From: an uncultured Flavobacteriaceae bacterium
GTDB taxonomy: Bacteria > Bacteroidota > Bacteroidia > Flavobacteriales > Flavobacteriaceae
Assembly (NCBI GenBank): GCA_947495135.1
Contig: CANLXN010000005.1
Span: forward strand, 186,001-250,000
Direction: 5' to 3'
Length of the DNA: 64,000 bases
A program made the position numbers and the translations under genes. Below, one piece after another: positions 1-8,175 of the stretch. The notes below the pieces were generated by a model. That model was not told where the DNA came from, did no database searches, and was given only the letters and a program-made list of their open reading frames with translations. The stretch's first letter is position 1; each line of letters starts with the position of its first letter.

Positions 1-733
1 AAGTTATATAGCAAACGAACAACTTAGGAAAGAGAACCAATTTAAATGGGCTCGGAGAATTTATAAGAAACTCCTTGGAAGTAAGGCCATAGAAGAAGAA
101 CATGAGATAATTCTAGATCACAATTACGATGGTATTAAGGAGCTCGATAATGATTTACCGCCTTGGTGGAAATATAGCTTTTATGCAACCATCATATTCG
201 CGGTGGTTTATTTAGTGCGTTTTGAAGTATTTAACGATTACAGTCAGGATGAAGAATACGCGGTGGCAGTGGCAGAGGCTAAAATCGAGATCGAAGAATG
301 GAAGAAAACAGCAAAAGATTTAGTAGATGTTAATACAGTTACATTGCTTACCGATCCCGGAGATCTAAAAGCAGGGGAAAGCATTTTTACTGCTAATTGT
401 GTCGCTTGTCACAAGGCAGATGGAGGCGGCGGTATTGGACCTAATCTTACAGATCCATACTGGATTTTAGGTGGAGGTATTAAAAATGTATTTAATACTA
501 TTTCTGAAGGGGGACGTGATGGAAAAGGAATGATTGCCTGGAAAAACGATTTGAAACCAGCCGAAATGGCTCAAGTAGCTAGCTATGTATTGAGTTTTCA
601 AGGTACAACGCCTGCAGAACCTAAGGAAGCAGAAGGGGAAATATGGATTGACCCAGATGCGGTAGAAGTAAAAACACCAGAGGTCAACGAAACTATACAA
701 GACTCCACAGTGGTAACAGGGAATGATGAATGA
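1..733 (+). CDS. ccoP: cbb3-type cytochrome c oxidase subunit III (CcoP), 5' end outside window
   Basis: This is the di/mono-haem subunit that passes electrons to the cbb3 oxidase in the inner membrane. The reading frame is open from base 2, so the gene is cut by the window edge; the GTG at 203 is internal. Upstream of it the frame encodes a typical CcoP stretch (HNYDGIKELDN, LPPWWKYSF) leading into a transmembrane helix. Downstream comes one haem c site, CVACH, in a cytochrome c fold with GPNLTDPYW and a later Met-containing GMIAW segment. Only one CxxCH is visible in the part present. The gene is followed by the ccoG/ccoH maturation genes, which supports the assignment. Confidence 0.95.
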   Translation, partial: SYIANEQLRKENQFKWARRIYKKLLGSKAIEEEHEIILDHNYDGIKELDNDLPPWWKYSFYATIIFAVVYLVRFEVFNDYSQDEEYAVAVAEAKIEIEEWKKTAKDLVDVNTVTLLTDPGDLKAGESIFTANCVACHKADGGGGIGPNLTDPYWILGGGIKNVFNTISEGGRDGKGMIAWKNDLKPAEMAQVASYVLSFQGTTPAEPKEAEGEIWIDPDAVEVKTPEVNETIQDSTVVTGNDE

Positions 734-754
734 TTGAATAAATAACAGAGAGCA

Positions 755-1069
755 ATGCTAGTTTTAAATGAAATATCCGAATCGCTATCAAAAAGCAACG
801 AACCACTTATCAAGCAAATCTATGATAATGCAGGGAAGACTTTATTGGCAATAGGTTTGCGAAGAGGTGTTGAGATGCCGGGACATTTAACATCCTCAAA
901 AGCCAAGCTAATGGTCGTTCAGGGAGAGATCGATTTAAATACGGCCACAAATAGTTATCGTTTAGAACGATTTGACTCTTTTGATATTCCAGGAGATTTA
1001 AACTATTCTGTAGAAGGTGTTTATGACGCTGTTTTTCTTCTGTTAATAAGAAAGTCTAAAGAAAATTAA
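755..1069 (+). CDS. small cupin-like protein of the cco operon
   Basis: A 104-residue soluble protein with no signal peptide and no cysteine. It is rich in beta-type sequence with glycines spaced as in a small cupin barrel (MPGHLTSSKAKLMVVQGEIDL, then FDIPGDLNYSVEG). It lies 21 bases after ccoP and 2 bases before ccoG, so it is almost certainly co-transcribed with the oxidase genes. The cupin reading is inferred from the pattern and is not a firm family match. It could have an accessory or regulatory role in oxidase assembly, but the sequence does not show a reaction. Confidence 0.75.
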   Translation: MLVLNEISESLSKSNEPLIKQIYDNAGKTLLAIGLRRGVEMPGHLTSSKAKLMVVQGEIDLNTATNSYRLERFDSFDIPGDLNYSVEGVYDAVFLLLIRKSKEN

Positions 1070-1071
1070 TA

Positions 1072-2493
1072 ATGGCAGAGCAGGGTCAAGAGAATTTTAG
1101 AGATACCATAGGTACGCTTAACGAAGAAGGAAAGCGTGCCTGGGTATTCCCTAAAAAGCCAGTTGGTAAATGGTATGAGTATCGTAAGTATGTGAGTTAT
1201 GCTTTGCTCTTATTTTTGTTTTTGGCACCCTTTGTTAAGATTAACGGTCATCAATTCTTGATGTTTAATGTGTTGGAACGCCGATTTAATATTTTCAGTT
1301 TTCCATTTTGGCCGCAAGATTTTCACTTGTTTGTGATTATGATGATTATAGGCGTTGTGTTCGTTATTTTGTTCACAGTGGCATTTGGTCGTTTGTTTTG
1401 CGGTTGGGTATGTCCACAAACCATTTTCATGGAAATGGTTTTTAGGCGAATTGAATATTGGATAGATGGGGATAGAGGAAAGCAAATACGACTTTCAAAA
1501 ATGCCTTGGAATAAGGAGAAAATAAAAAAGAGAGTGCTTAAATGGACTGTTTTTTTTATCATTTCATTTTTAATAGCGAATGTATTTTTGGCTTACTTAA
1601 TTGGGAGCGATCAGCTCATCCGTTATATTACGGACGGCCCTTCTAAACACCTTAGTACCTTGATCTCGTTACTTATATTCACGGGAGTATTTTATTTTGT
1701 GTTTGCTTGGTTTAGAGAACAAGTCTGTATCATAGTTTGTCCTTACGGTAGACTACAGGGCGTATTATTAGACACCAAATCTATTGTGGTCGCTTACGAC
1801 CATAAGCGTGGAGAGAAGGAAGTAGGGCGTGCAAAGTTTAAAAAGAATGAAGATCGACCTACCTCTGGAAAAGGTGATTGTATTGATTGTTTTGCCTGTG
1901 TGCATGTATGTCCTACGGGAATTGATATTCGCAATGGAACACAATTAGAATGTGTAAACTGTACTGCTTGTATAGATGCTTGCGACCATATGATGGAAGC
2001 TGTAGATCTGCCTAAAGGCTTAATACGCTATACAAGTGAAGATAATATCGAGAAAAAGGAACCTTTCAAAATTACAGCGCGTCTTAAAGGATATCTAGTG
2101 GTGTTGGGTATTCTAACTACAGTACTTATTGGAATGCTCTTCTTACGCAATGATATAGAAGCGCGCATTTTAAGACTACCCGGACAGTTATATGAACATA
2201 AGGCAGACAATATAATAAGTAACGTATATACGTATAAATTGGTCAATAAAACATCGGCTGAGATTGATGAAATTCAATTTAAACTATTGTCGCATAAAGG
2301 ACGTATTAATTTGGTTACTCAAGATGATTTTAAAATAGACAAAGAAGGACTTGCGGAGGGCACCTTGTTTATAGAAATAAATGCAAGTGCATTAAGTGGA
2401 GATAAGGATCGATTAGAAATAGGTGTCTACAGTGGTGACGATCTTATTGAAACTACAACTACCTCCTTTTTAGGACCTAGAAGTTATAAATAG
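1072..2493 (+). CDS. ccoG: cbb3 oxidase accessory protein CcoG (FixG/RdxA family)
   Basis: Membrane-bound iron-sulfur protein needed for maturation of the cbb3 oxidase; the family is linked to copper handling for the CcoN active site. The protein is 473 residues, the usual length. An N-terminal helix (about 42-55) is followed by C110GWVC114P, typical of NapH/CcoG electron-transfer membrane proteins. Two more helices and a CIIVCPYGR motif near 220 follow. A two-cluster ferredoxin domain lies near 273-305 (CIDCFACVHVCP and CVNCTACIDAC), then another helix near 345 and a beta-rich C-terminal Ig-like domain. It starts 2 bases after the cupin-like gene in the same operon. Confidence 0.95.
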   Translation: MAEQGQENFRDTIGTLNEEGKRAWVFPKKPVGKWYEYRKYVSYALLLFLFLAPFVKINGHQFLMFNVLERRFNIFSFPFWPQDFHLFVIMMIIGVVFVILFTVAFGRLFCGWVCPQTIFMEMVFRRIEYWIDGDRGKQIRLSKMPWNKEKIKKRVLKWTVFFIISFLIANVFLAYLIGSDQLIRYITDGPSKHLSTLISLLIFTGVFYFVFAWFREQVCIIVCPYGRLQGVLLDTKSIVVAYDHKRGEKEVGRAKFKKNEDRPTSGKGDCIDCFACVHVCPTGIDIRNGTQLECVNCTACIDACDHMMEAVDLPKGLIRYTSEDNIEKKEPFKITARLKGYLVVLGILTTVLIGMLFLRNDIEARILRLPGQLYEHKADNIISNVYTYKLVNKTSAEIDEIQFKLLSHKGRINLVTQDDFKIDKEGLAEGTLFIEINASALSGDKDRLEIGVYSGDDLIETTTTSFLGPRSYK

Positions 2494-2595
2494 CGATGAA
2501 GGGTAAGATCCCTTGAATTGCACAGTATAATAGATACGATTTGATTGAAATGTTTGAAAAATGAAGACTAACACTGTAATACGAACTTTGAACTT

Positions 2596-2679
2596 GCGTG
2601 AGGGATAGCAGTGAAAATCCCGCATCCGCTTCAGGCGGAGAGGAATTGAAACGAATAGCCCGACCCTTGCGGTCACGCC
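2596..2679. repeat. structured intergenic repeat with paired ends (GCGTGAGGGAT ... AGCCCGACC ... TCACGCC)
   Basis: The outer ends GCGTGA (2596-2601) and TCACGC (2673-2678) pair perfectly. Inside are a hairpin TCCGC/GCGGA (2625-2629 with 2635-2639) and a short GACC/GGTC pairing (2662-2665 with 2671-2674). From memory, elements with the same GTGAGGGAT and GCCCGACC blocks and variable hairpins are widespread between genes in flavobacteria. Its function is not known to me. It sits inside the cco operon between ccoG and the Cys-rich miniprotein, so it is probably transcribed and could alter expression of the downstream genes. Confidence 0.6.
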
Positions 2680-2692
2680 ATAAAACAGTACT

Positions 2693-2833
2693 ATGAACAC
2701 AGAAAACACAAAATGTTGTCAAGGATGTAAAAACGGACAGCCAGGACGAAATAAAAGTTGTCAAGCAAAGCTTATGATGAAGAAACTGTCTAAGCAAGTG
2801 AATAAACCATTGGAGAAAACACAGGAAGTATGA
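2693..2833 (+). CDS. 46-residue Cys-rich miniprotein of the cco operon
   Basis: A short ATG-started frame just downstream of the repeat element. Its stop codon overlaps the ccoH start in an ATGA junction (2830-2833), which is strong evidence for translation and coupling. The product begins MNTENTKCCQGCKN and has four cysteines in the first 24 residues (CC, then C two residues on, then SCQ), followed by a basic Lys-rich tail. It has no signal peptide or membrane helix. The Cys cluster could bind a metal or a cluster. I do not recognise a named family. Given its place among cbb3 oxidase maturation genes, a copper or iron-sulfur role is a guess. Confidence 0.6.
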   Translation: MNTENTKCCQGCKNGQPGRNKSCQAKLMMKKLSKQVNKPLEKTQEV

Positions 2834-3276
2834 AATGGAATTGGGGAACTGGAATAGTATTGGGAATGGCTGGCTTTATGAGCTTTATTCTATACTTAGT
2901 AATTACGATGAGCACAGATACAAGATATAGTCATGATCTTGTGACAGAAGAGTATTACGCCAAAGAAATGGTGTATCAAAACGAAATAGATGCAGAAACC
3001 AATACTAATAACCTTTTGGAAAAGGTACTGAGTAAAAAGGTAGCGGAAGGTTGGTTGATTACTTTTCCGGAAGAATTGAACCCTGCTCTCATCAATGGAA
3101 AGGTGTTCTTATATCGACCCTCTAATCAAAAGCTGGATTTTGAATTTCAGATTGATATATCTAGCAGTCATTTGCTCATACCTGGTGATAATTTGATAGC
3201 CGGACGATGGAATATTATAATCGATTGGACGTACGAGGGCAAAACGTATATGTATAAAGAAGAAATTGTGTATTAA
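2830..3276 (+). CDS. ccoH: FixH/CcoH family protein
   Basis: Small inner-membrane protein of cbb3 oxidase operons, required for oxidase assembly or stability in species where it has been studied. It is 148 residues with one N-terminal transmembrane helix (about 8-26, IVLGMAGFMSFILYLVITM). The diagnostic segment YYAKEMVYQNEIDAETN follows, then a beta-rich periplasmic domain. The start overlaps the stop of the Cys-rich miniprotein and the stop overlaps the start of the next gene by one base, so the three are translationally linked. Confidence 0.9.
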   Translation: MKWNWGTGIVLGMAGFMSFILYLVITMSTDTRYSHDLVTEEYYAKEMVYQNEIDAETNTNNLLEKVLSKKVAEGWLITFPEELNPALINGKVFLYRPSNQKLDFEFQIDISSSHLLIPGDNLIAGRWNIIIDWTYEGKTYMYKEEIVY

Positions 3277-3983
3277 TGCTTTGGTCTGCACTCATATTTG
3301 GCTTGTTAGGTAGTTTTCACTGTGTGGGAATGTGCGGTCCTATTGCTTTTTTGCTTCCATTAGATCGAAAAAGTAAAAGCAAGCGCGTGTTTCAATTAAT
3401 GAGTTATCACTTTGGACGTTTGTTTACTTATGGGGTTATCGGATTAATTTTTGGGTTGGTAGGTAAGGGTTTTCAATTGTTTGGAATACAGCAACAACTA
3501 TCTATAATTATTGGGATTGGAATGATTGCCATGATTTTGATTCCGTCGAAGATTCTCAATCGGTATAATTTTTCAAGACCAATTTACAGGGCTGTCGGAA
3601 AGGTAAAAGGAGCAATGGGACAGGCACTTAAAAAGAAAGATCCTGGCACGTTTTTTACTATCGGATTTTTAAACGGCCTTTTGCCATGTGGCTTGGTGTA
3701 TATGGCGGTTTTTGGATCGCTTGCCAGCGGTGGTAGCGTTTACGGTGGTTTATATATGATTCTTTTTGGGGTAGGAACCATCCCATTAATGACCACGGCT
3801 ATTTATCTAGGTAATTTTTTGAAAGGGCAGGCGAAGCAACGGATACTAAAAGGAATCCCTGTCTTTGTTGTAGTAATTGGACTCTTATTTATTATGCGTG
3901 GTATGGGCTTGGGTATAAAATATATTTCGCCTTCTGAGATGGTTACGGTAGAGAAAGTAAGCGCAGAACATAGTTGTCATTAA
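3276..3983 (+). CDS. sulfite exporter TauE/SafE-like membrane protein of the cco operon
   Basis: Polytopic membrane protein of 235 residues, the short COG2836-like branch common in Bacteroidota cbb3 operons. It has two inverted-repeat-like motifs, SFHCVGMCGP near residue 15 and NGLLPCG near 130, each with cysteines at the membrane. This fits the DsbD/CcdA-like or copper-transport-linked members of this group better than sulfite export. The C-terminus ends in EHSCH, a possible soft-metal site. The start overlaps the ccoH stop by one base. A role in copper or thiol supply to the oxidase is inferred from context only. Confidence 0.8.
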   Translation: MLWSALIFGLLGSFHCVGMCGPIAFLLPLDRKSKSKRVFQLMSYHFGRLFTYGVIGLIFGLVGKGFQLFGIQQQLSIIIGIGMIAMILIPSKILNRYNFSRPIYRAVGKVKGAMGQALKKKDPGTFFTIGFLNGLLPCGLVYMAVFGSLASGGSVYGGLYMILFGVGTIPLMTTAIYLGNFLKGQAKQRILKGIPVFVVVIGLLFIMRGMGLGIKYISPSEMVTVEKVSAEHSCH

Positions 3984-4002
3984 TTAATAAAAAAGAGAAA
4001 AT

Positions 4003-4146
4003 ATGAACACGATTTTTTTACCTCTCGTAAATTGGGGAATGGGCACCATAATTATTGGTGTGTTCGCAATTGTTTGTATAGTGATGATTCTAGTAATCTA
4101 CAACCTATCTAACAGTGGCAAAAAGAATGAAGAAAACAAAAATTAA
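4003..4146 (+). CDS. 47-residue single-helix membrane miniprotein
   Basis: ATG-started frame 19 bases after the TauE-like gene and in the same direction. The product starts MNTIFLPLVNWG and has one hydrophobic helix (about 13-33) and a short Lys/Asn/Glu-rich tail. Small one-helix proteins like this are common at the ends of respiratory operons and often stabilise complexes. No family is recognised. It stops 21 bases before the convergent hemN stop, so it is likely the last gene of the cco operon. Confidence 0.6.
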   Translation: MNTIFLPLVNWGMGTIIIGVFAIVCIVMILVIYNLSNSGKKNEENKN

Positions 4147-4167
4147 CGAAACAACTTTTTTGTTTTC

Positions 4168-5529
4168 CTAAACGGTCATGGAAAATAGCTGCGTATTGGG
4201 TTTCTTGCGTTGTAAACGCAGGTCGAACGGCAGGCAAATATTTCGAACAAAAGCACGGCCTTTTTCGGTAATTATTAGTTTTTTAGAATGTACTTCCAAC
4301 AGCGCATCACGTTCCAATTCGATCAATTTTATGAGAACATCTGGTAGCTCTGGAAAATACATGCGTTCTTTCTCCCAAGAGGTTTCAAACTTGCACATTA
4401 GATTAAGAATATGCTGTCTTATCACTAAGTCTTCACCATTTAGTACATGTCCTCTAAACACGGGGATAACGCCATCGTTTACTAGATTTTGATAGTCTTC
4501 TACATTTTTTACGTTTTGAGCAAAACTGTACCAACTATCGCTTATGGAAGAAACTCCTAGGCCAATCATTAATTGTGTTTTACTGTCGTTGTATCCCATG
4601 AAATTTCTGTGAATCGTTCCATTTTCTTGTGCTTTGAACAGACTGTCGGTCTTAAGGGCAAAGTGATCCATACCAATTTCTACATAGCCAGCTTGGAGGA
4701 GCATCTTTTTACCAATGTCATACTGTAAACGTTTCTCCTGTACAGATGGTAAATCATTGTCTTTAAAGCCACGCTGACCATTACCTTTTATCCAAGGGAC
4801 GTGGGCATAGCTGTAAAATGCAATGCGATCTGGTTGTAGTTTAATGGTTTTTTGTATGGTATTAATCACATCATTTTGTGTCTGAAACGGTAACCCATAA
4901 ATAATGTCGTGCCCTACGGAAGTATAACCCGCATTGCGAGCCATAGAGGTTGCTTTTAATACATTTTCGAAAGGTTGAACCCTATTAATAGCTTTCTGTA
5001 CCTTATGGTTGTAATCTTGTACGCCATAACAAACACGCTTAAAGCCATTTGCTGCCAAGGCGTTCAGATGTTCTTTAGTAGTGTTGTTGGGATGTCCTTC
5101 AAAGCTAAATTCACAATTCTCGGCTTTTTCTGCTATGGTGAAAATTCCGCTTAATAATTGATGAAGGTGTGTTGGCGAAAAAAAGGTAGGTGTACCTCCG
5201 CCTAAGTGAATTTGCTTGATTAGCGGCTTTTCATCGAAGAGTTCATTATAGAGGGCAAATTCTTTTAAAACGGATTTGATATATGGTAATTCTACATGGT
5301 GATTCTTAGTAATACGTTTATTACATCCACAGAATGTACACATGCTTTCACAAAAGGGTAGATGTATATAAAGACTAATTCCTTCTTTAGGGTTGCTTTC
5401 CCGAAAGCTTTTTACCAAAGATTCTTTCCATTGTTTTAATGAAAATGAATTAGAGTCCCAGTAAGGAACGGTGGGGTAACTGGTATATCGAGGGCCTGCA
5501 ACGTTATATTTCGAAGTAAGAGAACACAT
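4168..5529 (-). CDS. hemN: oxygen-independent coproporphyrinogen III oxidase (HemN)
   Basis: Radical-SAM enzyme that decarboxylates coproporphyrinogen III to protoporphyrinogen IX without oxygen, in haem synthesis. It is 453 residues, normal for HemN. The 4Fe-4S site is YIHLPFCESMCTFCGC, with C60, C64, C67 and the extra Cys typical of HemN at 69. An IHLGGGTPTF motif near 107 and a C-terminal HemN domain follow. The N-terminus (MCSLTSKYNVAGPRYTSYPT) matches HemN proper rather than the HemW-type paralogue. It is convergent with the cbb3 operon, which also serves low-oxygen growth. A candidate Fnr-type promoter lies upstream. Confidence 0.95.
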   Translation of the reverse strand: MCSLTSKYNVAGPRYTSYPTVPYWDSNSFSLKQWKESLVKSFRESNPKEGISLYIHLPFCESMCTFCGCNKRITKNHHVELPYIKSVLKEFALYNELFDEKPLIKQIHLGGGTPTFFSPTHLHQLLSGIFTIAEKAENCEFSFEGHPNNTTKEHLNALAANGFKRVCYGVQDYNHKVQKAINRVQPFENVLKATSMARNAGYTSVGHDIIYGLPFQTQNDVINTIQKTIKLQPDRIAFYSYAHVPWIKGNGQRGFKDNDLPSVQEKRLQYDIGKKMLLQAGYVEIGMDHFALKTDSLFKAQENGTIHRNFMGYNDSKTQLMIGLGVSSISDSWYSFAQNVKNVEDYQNLVNDGVIPVFRGHVLNGEDLVIRQHILNLMCKFETSWEKERMYFPELPDVLIKLIELERDALLEVHSKKLIITEKGRAFVRNICLPFDLRLQRKKPNTQLFSMTV

Positions 5530-5952
5530 AAAGCAATAGTATTAATGTAAAACAAGCGATACCTGTTTCATGCGGGCATTTGCCATATTTTGGTATCGGT
5601 CTGTTATCATAAGTTTGTAGTATTAATAAAACAAAACTAGTGGTAGAGTGCTGGGGAAAAGATGACTTTTGTCAGCTTCTTAATAAATAGCTGATCATCC
5701 ATATTTTGTGGAACTAATGTAGAAAGGTTGTTAGTAGTTGTAAATAAAATTAGAGCAGGCTATTTATGATAAGTCCCTATCCCGCTTAAGACATCTTAAT
5801 CTGGTTGTGCGGTTGTAATTTTAGGGATTTATAAAAAAGTAAATGTGCCTAATTCACTACCCACCTTGGACATATTTAGTACGGGTATTCTTTATGGATT
5901 CATCTTCTTGGAATCAATTAGAAGAAGGGGCAGTTATACCCCCTGTTTTGAA
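5530..5952. other. intergenic region upstream of hemN
   Basis: A 423-base gene-free stretch between the hemN start and the stop of a small minus-strand gene. The hemN-proximal part holds the candidate promoter and operator described separately. I see no RNA gene, repeat or credible frame in the rest. Confidence 0.6.
5632..5674 (-). promoter_or_regulatory. candidate hemN promoter with Crp/Fnr-like operator
   Basis: On the minus strand TAGTTTTG (5639-5632) matches the Bacteroidota -7 consensus TAnnTTTG. No -33 TTG box is found at the usual spacing. Instead a perfect inverted repeat TGAC-tttt-GTCA (5663-5674) lies upstream, and its centre is about 41 bases before the inferred start site, the classical position for a class II Crp/Fnr activator. 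Both elements and the spacing were found by eye. Activator identity is inferred from the low-oxygen function of hemN. Confidence 0.4.
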
Positions 5953-6153
5953 TTAAAAGATTTCAAAGTAGAAAATAGAAACAAAGACAGCAATTATAAG
6001 AAATATAAGTACTGCAATAATAAATCGAGTTCCGAAAATGGTCTTTTTGTTTGCTTGAAATAAATAATCTTCTCTTTCCTCTTCTGGATCTTTAACAAAT
6101 TTCATTGGACGGTTTTTGAATTTGTCTAAAACTAATGAAATGAAAAGCGCCAA
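5953..6153 (-). CDS. small one-helix membrane protein, unknown
   Basis: Product of about 66 residues with a soluble charged first half (DPEEEREDYLFQANKK) and one C-terminal transmembrane helix (about 43-62). The sequence is typical of Flavobacteriia small membrane proteins, and the amphipathic and hydrophobic pattern argues that the frame is real. The start is uncertain: the frame is open back to about 6217 but has no upstream ATG. TTG at 6153 gives 66 residues, and the first ATG gives a product starting MKFVKDPEEE (50 residues). No function is recognised. Confidence 0.5.
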   Translation of the reverse strand: MALFISLVLDKFKNRPMKFVKDPEEEREDYLFQANKKTIFGTRFIIAVLIFLIIAVFVSIFYFEIF

Positions 6154-6291
6154 ATGTGTCCATTTAGACCTATTGTTAGCGCATTTAATTTTAAAGAGCG
6201 GAGGGAAGGAATTTTAGATGGTATTTAACCATTCAATGCCACATTGCAATGAAAAGATTAGTAGTTCATCTAGCCGCTTGCGTAAATTAAA

Positions 6292-6906
6292 TTATGGAAC
6301 TAATGGTTCCAGATTGATATAACTGTAATTGATCTCACCAATATGTTTGTAGGAAGTATCCTTGTCGTATAAAGTTCCCCAGCCAAAGTTACGCTCAACA
6401 GTGGCGTCTTTATATTCATTTAAAAGGTGTTCGGAGATCAGGATATACTCTTCATAAGGCACTTTGTTTTTCAGCAACCTATGTGCTAAAATTATATCCT
6501 CCCCCATCAATTTAATATTCTTACCAATAGGAACCGAACTTACCTCCACTCCATAGTGAAGAATAATTTTAAGCCCAAGAATATCGGGAATATGATCCAC
6601 TTCCTTATCGTCTTTAAATTTTTTTTGAAGCTTCGCGAGCTCTCCATAGAATTCTGTATAGAACAGTCTGCATTGATTAATAAGTTCTTTAAAAGACGGT
6701 AGCGGGCCTGTTCGATAAAACAAGATGGCGTCACCTTCAATTTCAGACACTTTTAAATCTATCTTATTAGAATATATTACTTGGTTTAGTAAGGAAGATA
6801 TTACCTGTGAGCTTAGGTTAATTTCAGTTTTACTCATAAACTCGGTGAACCCACTTATATCTGGGATACAAATTAAGGTAGGTTTGGTTTTTACATTTTC
6901 TTCCAT
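6292..6906 (-). CDS. DUF2652 family protein, class III nucleotidyl cyclase-like fold
   Basis: Soluble 204-residue protein. The N-terminal block ICIPDISGFTEF has the DxxGFT signature of class III adenylate/guanylate cyclases. A second acidic segment, EIEGDAILFY, aligns with the other metal-binding Asp of that fold. The rest (LGLKIILHYGVE, then IKLMGEDIILAHRLLKN) also follows the cyclase plan. Such proteins are annotated as DUF2652. Whether it makes a cyclic nucleotide is unknown, and the family also has SRPBCC-type relatives. It starts 3 bases after the DUF2254 gene stop, so the two are likely one operon. Confidence 0.8.
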   Translation of the reverse strand: MEENVKTKPTLICIPDISGFTEFMSKTEINLSSQVISSLLNQVIYSNKIDLKVSEIEGDAILFYRTGPLPSFKELINQCRLFYTEFYGELAKLQKKFKDDKEVDHIPDILGLKIILHYGVEVSSVPIGKNIKLMGEDIILAHRLLKNKVPYEEYILISEHLLNEYKDATVERNFGWGTLYDKDTSYKHIGEINYSYINLEPLVP

Positions 6907-6909
6907 GAC

Positions 6910-8175
6910 TTATGCGTTAATTAGTTGAAGTGTTTTATTAATATCCGCTTTATCGAGTTCGGAGCTCTCGAGGGTTGTGCAAATAACTTTAATTTCACTT
7001 AGAATTATTTTCTTGGCCTCCTCATTCTGGGTTGTTCTTTCTACAAAAAGAAGTGCTTTTGCCAGTTCAAGTAGGACCGAACAATCGTGTCTTGAATAGT
7101 GTCTTATAGGTTGTACTATTATTTGAAAAAGCTCGTTTACGGCGATATTAGTTTGTATAATCTTTAGGTTTAATTGATCTTTTTGACAGATGGATGAAGG
7201 GGGTATTTTTAGTACTTTTCGAATGAGTAAGCCCAAGCGTGTAATTACGTCAATTGCAGTTCCAGGATCGTTAATTCCTGGGGACATGGCTTTTACAGCT
7301 ATTTCCATTAACTTAATCATTCCCCCGGTATAACTATCTCCTTGATGGCGATCATTGGTCAAATTAAAACACAACTCTATCTGTTTAATTTCTTCAGACG
7401 TCATTCGATGCTTTACCTTAAACAAGGGGTCTCCTTCCCAGATATGCTCATCGTGAAAAGGGATAATTTCGATACTGTTTTTTTGCTTTTTGAGTGGTTC
7501 GGGTAATAAATCGGAGTCGAAATGAGAATAGTACCCAGATACCGTACTATAAATAACTTTCCATTCGTCTCTCATAGATTCTATTTCCTCCTCACAGGAT
7601 AATCTTTTGTCTAAAAATTGATTACTTCTGTCCGTTATTTTGTCGATAATATGATCAATTTGAATTACTACAGAAATGTTATGAATAAAGTAAACGAACA
7701 GCGCTACACAAACAATCCCGAAAATTGCTCCCAGCATAGTGGAAAATCCTACAGAGTCTTCAGAAGAATTATAAGAGCCAAGAGAAGTTAATATGAGCAA
7801 ACAATACAGCAAGGTACCAGTGTAAATCCCTAAAATAATTTGGTGTTTTTTATCCGAAATAAGTCCTGGTAGCAGTCTTGGAGAATAACTCGAGCTTGCT
7901 TGGTTGAGAACTACCATTACCATGGAGAAACTAAATACCGTTAGCGATAAAATCCCACCAATAACAGTAGAAAGAATTGTACGCGCAGTCTCCGTGTGCT
8001 GAATATAAAGGGAAGGAAGACTTTCCTTGAGAAGATCTGCCAACTCTCTCGTTTCGAAATAGAGGGTTGCCAAGGCGAGTATTAAAAAAGTACTACTTAT
8101 CAATACTGGATAGAAGGCAATACTATGGATAATTTTTCCATAAACCTTTTTAATATATTTTAGGGTAGCCTTCAA
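6910..8175 (-). CDS. DUF2254 family membrane protein
   Basis: Protein of 421 residues with four predicted N-terminal transmembrane helices (about 20-40, 65-90, 113-133, 148-168), followed by a large cytoplasmic domain. The family-typical segment GINDPGTAIDVI lies near residue 303, after TGGMIKLMEIAVKAMS. Members are widespread and have no proven biochemical role. The gene is transcribed ahead of the DUF2652 cyclase-like gene with a 3-base gap. The upstream 312-base region is shared divergently with a lipoprotein gene. Confidence 0.85.
   Translation of the reverse strand: MKATLKYIKKVYGKIIHSIAFYPVLISSTFLILALATLYFETRELADLLKESLPSLYIQHTETARTILSTVIGGILSLTVFSFSMVMVVLNQASSSYSPRLLPGLISDKKHQIILGIYTGTLLYCLLILTSLGSYNSSEDSVGFSTMLGAIFGIVCVALFVYFIHNISVVIQIDHIIDKITDRSNQFLDKRLSCEEEIESMRDEWKVIYSTVSGYYSHFDSDLLPEPLKKQKNSIEIIPFHDEHIWEGDPLFKVKHRMTSEEIKQIELCFNLTNDRHQGDSYTGGMIKLMEIAVKAMSPGINDPGTAIDVITRLGLLIRKVLKIPPSSICQKDQLNLKIIQTNIAVNELFQIIVQPIRHYSRHDCSVLLELAKALLFVERTTQNEEAKKIILSEIKVICTTLESSELDKADINKTLQLINA

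Noticed and set aside
2470-2797. Two minus-strand open frames across the cco intergenic region
   Set aside because: They cover the structured repeat and the Cys-rich miniprotein on the other strand, start poorly and have no family-like pattern.
5845-6063. Plus-strand frame of 72 codons
   Set aside because: It overlaps the small minus-strand membrane protein gene, has low-complexity Lys/Asn-rich sequence and no context.
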